Below are positions 57,532 to 64,000 of a stretch of DNA of 64,000 bases, piece after piece. The stretch lies in NCBI GenBank assembly GCA_943737045.1, contig CALSFV010000224.1, positions 558,001 through 622,000 on the forward strand. The letters run 5' to 3'. Within the stretch, counting starts at the first letter, position 1. Every line of letters starts with the position of its first letter. The notes below the pieces were generated by a model that was not told the origin of the DNA, searched no databases, and worked only from the letters and a program-made list of their open reading frames with translations. The DNA comes from Parapristionchus giblindavisi (Eukaryota; Nematoda; Chromadorea; Rhabditida; Diplogasteridae). A program made the position numbers and the translations under genes.

Positions 57532-58548
57532 GAAGGTTTGGGGGGGGGGGGGGGGGCTCACGCTCGTTCTTTGTTGTTCAAATGCAACTCTGTTCGCTCA
57601 GAGTTTTCTAACATCTCCATTTCGTGTAGTTGTCAGATGTTAGTCTCCCTTCTCCTTTTTTTCTCTCCCTGTCTGTTCACGAAAGAGCGTGTGGGAGTGA
57701 GAGAGCGGATGATGAGCAGTCGCGCGGAGTTGGGGCGCGCGCGTGTAATTTCGATGGCGGATATCTCGGCTCTAAGAGCAGGTAGGCCTTCACTTCCAAA
57801 AATATAAATGTTCAAAAACATTATAAGAAATATTATAAAGATTAATTAACATTACTGAAACGTTTTTTCCACGTGGAAAAGCAAAATACGGTTTTTTTCA
57901 AATTTTTCGGAGCTTGGTGATTTTGTGTTTCATATAACTGTCATATATGGGTATTTTGAGCTCGTAATGTTTTTTCGGATGTTTTTGAGTCATTTTAGCT
58001 CCTTTGCTGTTTCTTGATAAAGGAATAAGCCGAGGTCGCGTCACTAAATAAAGGAATAAGCCGAGGTCGCGTCACTAAAATCAACGCTTTTTTTTTTCCA
58101 ATTCGGAAATCCTCTGAAACTTGGGTCATTTTTAGACACATATGGGTGCAACAAAACGCGCATAGAAGAAAAGTGCACTTTTTCCGATTAGGAAAGTTAC
58201 GTCACTTTTTCATAAAACCGACCGCCCAGCACCGGCGCATGGTCGAAAAATGACGTCATCAAATGGTAAATGTTGCGCAAGATCTCCTCTTTCGATGCTT
58301 TTTTGAAAAAGTGTCTATCATTATTTTGAACGGAGTTATGATCATTTTTCTGACGCACACTCGAGCCAAAAAAACCGTACCTGCCAACTTTGACCTACCG
58401 CTATTCGAAAATGAGAGCAGATATGCAAATTCGGCCAACGCAGTTCGATAGAGCATCGTTCAAAGTACTTATTCTGAATTTTTCAGGGGGTCGAATTTTC
58501 TATGTCCGCGGACCCTCCGAAACGGTCGATTTTCTCGCGATTCCTCTC
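55755..58548. mobile_element. 2.8-kb palindromic element replacing an array spacer
   Basis: Arms of about 950 bp (55755-56702 and 57592-58548) are almost identical in inverted orientation; 62-65 codon frames in them are identical on both arms. The ends are GAGAGGAATCGC and its complement, with ATAT on both sides (55751-55754 and 58549-58552). Each arm has a 33-bp direct duplication (tgacgcgacctcggcttatt). The 889-bp loop holds a ggttcgaacccc motif near 56785, a (GA)n run (57488-57527) and a G-run (57540-57556). A 141-codon frame in the loop (56858-57283) is not recognised. The outermost ~40 bp of the arms differ. Confidence 0.82.
57488..57556. repeat. (GA)n microsatellite followed by poly-G
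   Basis: About 19 GA units, then a short spacer and a run of about 17 G within the loop of the 2.8-kb palindrome. Confidence 0.9.
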
Positions 58549-58773
58549 ATATAATATGCAAGGTCAATCAATGATCCTCAATAGAGAAGTAAGTGATTTA
58601 TCGATTTGAGCAAATGTGATAAATAGTTGTAGACAAGAATCACTAGTACCATTATATTACACATCACACAGAGAAAATAAAATTTACAAAAATTTTTTTT
58701 TGCAAATTCCGCACACAAAGTCAGATCGTCAATTCCCTCAGACAGTATCTCATAATTGAGAACAATTGGACCA

Positions 58774-61538
58774 TTAGAATTTGGATAATTGTTCCTGGAA
58801 ATAAATATTAGTAATTATTTTTCAAAGAGCTTACAGTGATCGATAGAAATTGAATAAACTCACTCTAGTCACTCTAATAGCAGTGTCTATCGAATCAATG
58901 ATAACATTAGCAGATTGAATGAAGGTATCACTCAATTCATCAACTGTCGATTTCAGTTCGTTAGCTTCCTAAATTAAGTTTTTTTTAATATTTAAAATGA
59001 GCATGTTAGTCACATACTTCCTGTGTGAAAATAGCATCCGCTACAGTGAAAAGCTGCTCACGAACTTGCACGTTCGACATTTTCTGAACCTCGCATAATT
59101 GTCATGTAACCTATTTTAATAACAGATTACCTTTGTAAGTTCCTTTTGTAAATCAATCAATATTTTATATTTCGATAATATTTCTTCTTTTTTCGATTCT
59201 ACTTCATCTTTCTTCATTCTCACATATTCTCGTGATTTAGTACGGTTCTAATAATAATAATTATAAGTAAATACAGTTTTCACAAGTTTTCCGTCATCCG
59301 TTTATCAAAAATTCTTTTTTTCTGATATTCATAGCTTTCGTATATTGTCCCTTGTATTTTATTATTTTAATGCAAAATTAAAAACAATTATGTTGCACCT
59401 TTGGATTATATTTAACAGTTGAATGGCCAATATGAGGTTCTTCATAAGAACAACTGCCACAAATAGGTTTATCGTACTGAAATAATTTTCCATTACTCCA
59501 TACACATTAAAACGAATATTACACTTGTTTACCTCTGCACAATTGACCTCCGTACAAATTCTAATTTGAGAAGTTTGAACATTCTGGAAATTTTAAAATA
59601 TAGATTGAAAAGATTAAATTGTTTGTAAGAAATCAGGATATGGAGTCATAAAGAAGTTACATACCTCCTTACAGTGGAAACATTCAGAAGAGATGATCTT
59701 TTTATGTTCATTATTCTTCAGTTCAGCAAATTCTTTAAACAAACTTTTCCATATTTTTTTAAAGTCTACTCACTGAGCGCAAGTCGGCTAATGACGAAAT
59801 ATTGCCCATCAACAATTTTACTTATTCTTCGGCAATTTGGGCAAGAGTAGCTGTAATCGATACAATTCAAAATGGGATTTTGATTTTTTTAAAATTTTTT
59901 AAATTTCACATGAAACATACCAATCATCTTTTTTGATTGTTTCAATGCATTTTATGCAGAATGTATGACCACAGTGAAGAGTATGAGGAACTCGGATATG
60001 TGCATCTTTAAAAAACATAATAATCGATAATAAACAAGTTGTTGAGCAATGGTAATTTACGTCAAATGGAAGAAAAACTAACCAAACTTTTCCGTACATA
60101 TTTGACAGCATTGGAAGTCCTCAAGCTCGGAATACAGAGAACTTTCGCTTTTACTTATGCTATCGAGATTTATCTTTAAGGTTGCATAAATGTTAAAGGG
60201 CTCATAGATGAAGGACAAGAAAATTGCGATGGACTTACAATATATTTTTGAGGTAAACGAGTGGAATAAATGTGAGTAGAATATTCTCTTCTCTTAAGAT
60301 GAACTTTTGCAGTGCATTTCTGCGCATTCAAAATGCCATTCGGGTCAATTCCAACAATTGTCAGGTTTTTCTCGAACCTGAATAATCACGTTTAATTTTT
60401 TTAACATTATAATAACTTCCACTTACTTTGTTCCTACAATTTCAATTGATAGATCATTTATATTCACTGATACAATTTGGTTATAGTAGGACATATAAAA
60501 GATCCATTGATTGAATAGCACTGAACTTGAATAGACCTGTAGACATTCTAATATGAATAATGATGTAATTAAGCCGCACCCCTGGTAATCCCTTCCTCTC
60601 TATATACATCCCTGACTTAGTTTGGTAGCGACGTATGGAAGCTTTACAATGAGCGTTTGTTATACCAAATAACAAATTCCTTGAAATGCACATATTTATT
60701 ATTATATTTCGAATTATCCTTATCAAAAAAAAATTAAATATAACTTACTTATATACATGAATTGCATCAAATTGCTTTAGATCTTCAACAGAAATAAACT
60801 CAATTCCCATAGTTGATCGATAATCTTCATTGAACGAAAAAGGAAATGATACATTCGGATGTCCAACTCTTTCAATAAAATAGTTCGAACAGTCATCTTT
60901 GAATATTGATTTATTTTTCATACTCTGTAAAACGTATTTATTGCAGCATTGAAAATAGCATTGCTATTGGTAAATACTAACATTTTCCATCTTTATTTGT
61001 GTTGAATCCGTGATCACGATCCTTTCGTTTATTAGTTCAGCCTTTTTTATTATACCGTGCTATAGTTTATTTAATTAGAAATGAGAAAATTTTAGAAATT
61101 GACTTTCCCTTCTGTATTTATGTTTTATATGATGGATAAATAGATAAATAAATAAATAAAAATGAATGTCAGTAAAACATACGTTTCGGAAGAAGTAAAC
61201 ATTATCAATAATTCCAAATCTTTCGTAGGGCTCACCACAATCAAAAAAATTTTCTGCACGCATCGTTCTAAAAGCTAAATATCAGGTCCGGTATAAATTT
61301 TATAATTTCTATCATTAGAAAATCTTAATAATATAAACATTAAAAAAAGATAACTAACCCTCTGATCCATGTGATGAATTTTGTATCATTTTCTTCAAAC
61401 GAATGGTGAACAAATTCATCTATATATTGTTCATTATAATAACAACAGTATTCATAGTTTAGTCATACCGTTAGAAATTTGATAGAAATATCCGTCTCGG
61501 TCTACCGAGTATTCATCACGCTTTACAAATTTCATCAT
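58774..61538 (-). CDS. TRIM-like protein with long N-terminal region, array copy 6
   Basis: The start is 61536-61538 (MMKFVKRDEYSVDRDGYFYQ), with TTTAATTTCAG-like sequence just upstream; the stop is 58774-58776. The RING reads CGHTFCIKCIETIKKDD, the variant also seen as the second RING pair of array copy 2. The preceding YGKVWLVFLPF frame is intron. The B-box-like cluster and coiled coil are conserved. The N-terminal exons are almost identical to array copy 5, while the B-box region (cattactccatacacattaaaacg) is closer to copy 2, suggesting gene conversion. Confidence 0.76.
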
Positions 61539-64000
61539 ACTACTGAAATTAAAGAAAAAACCATAACTATATATTTATATTTTATTGAAGGAAACGTGAA
61601 AAATGAGCGAGAAATTTGTTGCGTAAATGTACACACTCGACCCACCCCTTCCCGCCTCTTCCAGTCATAGGGCATGGAGGGGGACAGAACTCGAAGCACC
61701 TCTGGTATTTCAAAACTTAAAGTGTACTTAAAATACGTCACTGTCATTAAGTTTACTTTAAGGAAACTTCAAGTGAGTGACGTCACTTTTTCACTTTAAG
61801 TAGACTTGCGCCTCACTTTAAGGAGACTTACAAGTCTACTTAAAGTGTAAGTATACTTTAAGTTTTGAAATACCAGAGACAATGCGTAATGAATTAATAT
61901 AAAATTAGACAAAATACGTTCTCTAGAATTTGGATGTGTCTTAAAGCGATACCCCAAGCTAATTTGAAACTCTCCTCTCTGGTCACACTCTCTCGCTTTC
62001 TTTGTCTGCGAGAGAGTATTGCCAATTCGGAGAGTGAAATTAGTTTGAGGTGTGCCTTTAAAAAATCAAAGAATTAGACAAAGCAAATTAAATTAGTAAT
62101 GTAATGTACTATTATTGGTTTTACTTGCACGTTAAAAAATAAATTATAAAACGAATATATCAGTTAATAATATGCCTTATGGTGTTTCGGCCGCTGAGTC
62201 TAAAAGAAATGTTGGAGACACAATGGGGAATGAGACTGTTGCATTAACATTTTGAATGAATTGTATGGCGTCCTGCCAGAGGTTAATACAGTAATATGGC
62301 CTAGCTAGGTCATTAAGAGAAGGAGGAAGAGAGGGAGAGGAGATGGAAGGAAAGGGAGAGATGTTCTCTTGTGTTAATTCTATACCTCAATACACTTTCA
62401 TGTTATATCCTAACTATCTTCTTTCTGTAATATATGGATAAAAATCTAGACCTTGTACTGTAAAGGTACAACCCGATATTCCAGGCACATGAAGCCCTGC
62501 TGGTGATCACTGCTAGGACAGTGATAATTCCAGGCAAATTCAGTCCGGAGGGCCTAATCTCATCCTGAGACCTACTTTACAAGGACTTTTTTCACTAAGA
62601 AAATGGGGGGTTTACTAAATCGACTACGCCAATTCCGAATGTGCTTTTAAAACCTGCAAAAAAACTAGTTATAGACCGAGGCTGTGAACTTCTTTCGCTG
62701 ATTCATGGGTGGTCAATTTTTAAATGACTAAATATTCCTTCGTGATACCAGCCAAACATCGTAATACTTGACCACGCTGCAGCTTGGAATGGAGAGAGAA
62801 TTGCATGCTCATACTCTGGTATTTCGAAACTTAAAATCTACTTGAAGTTTACACTTGAAGTAGACTTGTAAGTCTACTTAAAGTTAAACGTAAGTCTACT
62901 TAAAATGGTATGGTATACTGAAATGGATTTCGTCAAATGTTCTTTCACTTTAAGTAGACTTAAAGTCTTCTTCAAGTCTGTGACGTAGTTTAAGTAGACT
63001 TTAAGTTTCAAAATACCAGAGTACCGCGTGGGTAGATCAATTGAGCATTCACTTGAAAAAGAGAGAAAAAAATCGTCGGGCTATCAATCGCTTCGGAAAA
63101 AAATCGCTGGTTTTAAGGCAGATTCTGAATGAGCGAAGTCGATTTAGTTAGCCCTTCAACTTTCGTGAAAATTGGGATATGTAAGCTCTAACCATTCCCA
63201 TGTTAGACAAACTTTAAGCATTATTTGGCAATTTACAATCAATGAGACAATGCCATATTGTAGTAAAAGCAATTTTACTGTTAAAGAGAATGGATTAAAG
63301 GGACCGGGAAACGAACAAAGTTGATTTCATATAAAAGAGCTTGAAATTCTGTTTCGAAATATATACATCTTATACCTTAATTATTCTCTGGTAAGGAGAA
63401 CGGCGCAGTTAAAAAACTACAGTCTGCTCCAGATAGCGGGAGCCTTTTCCTAATTGCCACACCAACTCTTTGGATACGACTTGAAATTGAATATTTTGAT
63501 GATAATTCTATCCGCAGTGGGGAATTATGAAGAAAAAAACTCAATAATGGGCTATTATGAGCTTTTCAATGGAGTTAGCATACTGTAGTTCGGAAAACTC
63601 GCCCGTGGTGTGGAGCAGGCTACAGTAATCCAACTTCCTACCAGAGCGTCTTTTCAAACTTTCAAATACATATTTCTGAATAGTTCTTTGAGCTTATCAA
63701 CATGAGATCAACCATTGTAACTATTTCGAATCGAAATTTTTGGATGCCAGCTGCCTTTAAGCAAGTCTTTCAATGGAAGTTTGAATCTATTTTGATTTTT
63801 TCAAAATATTATAGTTTTTCTCGCCTGATTTGGACATGCTCATACCGGCCGTGCATTTGCACGAATGCGGAGCACTACTGTATACGCGTTTTTTATAAAA
63901 TTTTAAAATTTTGGAACAAAAAATACAATTTCATTTGAGCCCCTTCAATTAAGAATCACACGGTTGCAATTCTTGTATGCATTGCATGACTACTGTCAAT
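61539..64000. repeat. array spacer after copy 6, running off the window
   Basis: It contains MITEs at 61700-61878, 61945-62057 (TTAA type) and 62814-63021, and the minisatellite at 62316-62362. The full ggtacaaccc...ctttaagcaagtc segment is as in spacers 1 and 2. It diverges from those after about 63870. No gene is supported. Confidence 0.65.
61945..62057. mobile_element. TTAA MITE of the AGGCACACCC family, inverted
   Basis: It is flanked by TTAA (61941-61944 and 62058-62061). The ends are AGCGATACCCCAAGCTAA and TTAGTTTGAGGTGTGCCT. The core is gagagagtattgccaattcg. It is absent from the corresponding place in spacers 1 and 2, so it is a recent insertion. Confidence 0.8.

Noticed and set aside
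57406..57807. 133-codon frame through the GA repeat
   Set aside because: It spans the (GA)n and poly-G runs and then one palindrome arm; the same frame exists mirrored at 56487-56831.

Overview
The window is nuclear DNA of an invertebrate eukaryote, most likely a nematode close to Caenorhabditis. The evidence is: many 45-60 bp introns with a TTTCAG-type acceptor; spliceable acceptors (TTTAATTTCAG) a few bases before start codons, as at spliced-leader trans-splice sites; compact AT-rich intergenic DNA; and dense palindromic mini-transposons with TA, TTAA or 8-bp target duplications. No bacterial genes, rRNA, CRISPR array or confident tRNA gene were seen. Few real genes are open in one frame; most were rebuilt here by hand from exon phases and from comparison between copies.

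Layout. 1-3093 is the 3' half of a Ty3/gypsy retrotransposon (gag knuckle, protease, RT, integrase, 3' LTR) with an in-frame loss of RNase H. 3100-10300 is a graveyard of nested inverted-repeat elements, including two of three copies of a 1.43-kb TA-flanked fold-back element. 10341-14425 (+) holds a diverged double-ubiquitin-like gene broken by a hAT-type MITE, then a short RING gene with an internal deletion. 14905-16856 (+) is a 12-exon gene of unknown function. 17993-61538 is a head-to-tail array, all on the minus strand, of TRIM-like genes (RING, B-box-like Cys/His cluster, coiled coil). Six are long forms with an extra ~273-residue N-terminal region (starts at about 20.8, 29.1, 34.8, 45.8, 55.7 and 61.5 kb); one is a compact form (46956-48476). 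Spacers between long copies are repeats of one another and carry the same GA-rich minisatellite, MITEs and 3' flank, so the array grew by tandem duplication. Two LINE fragments and several fold-back elements later interrupted it.

The compact TRIM gene at 48.5 kb is preceded on its own strand by a second double-ubiquitin-like gene (48858-49902), exactly as on the plus strand at 10.3-14.4 kb. The window therefore holds two inverted copies of a ubiquitin-like + RING-E3 module. In both, the last ubiquitin-like unit has no terminal Gly-Gly and its reading frame runs into a transposon-derived tail. This pairing, plus the fusion of a new N-terminal region onto the RING frame in the expanded copies, is the most promising undescribed system here. 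It could be an adaptive ubiquitin/E3 family, but function is inference only.
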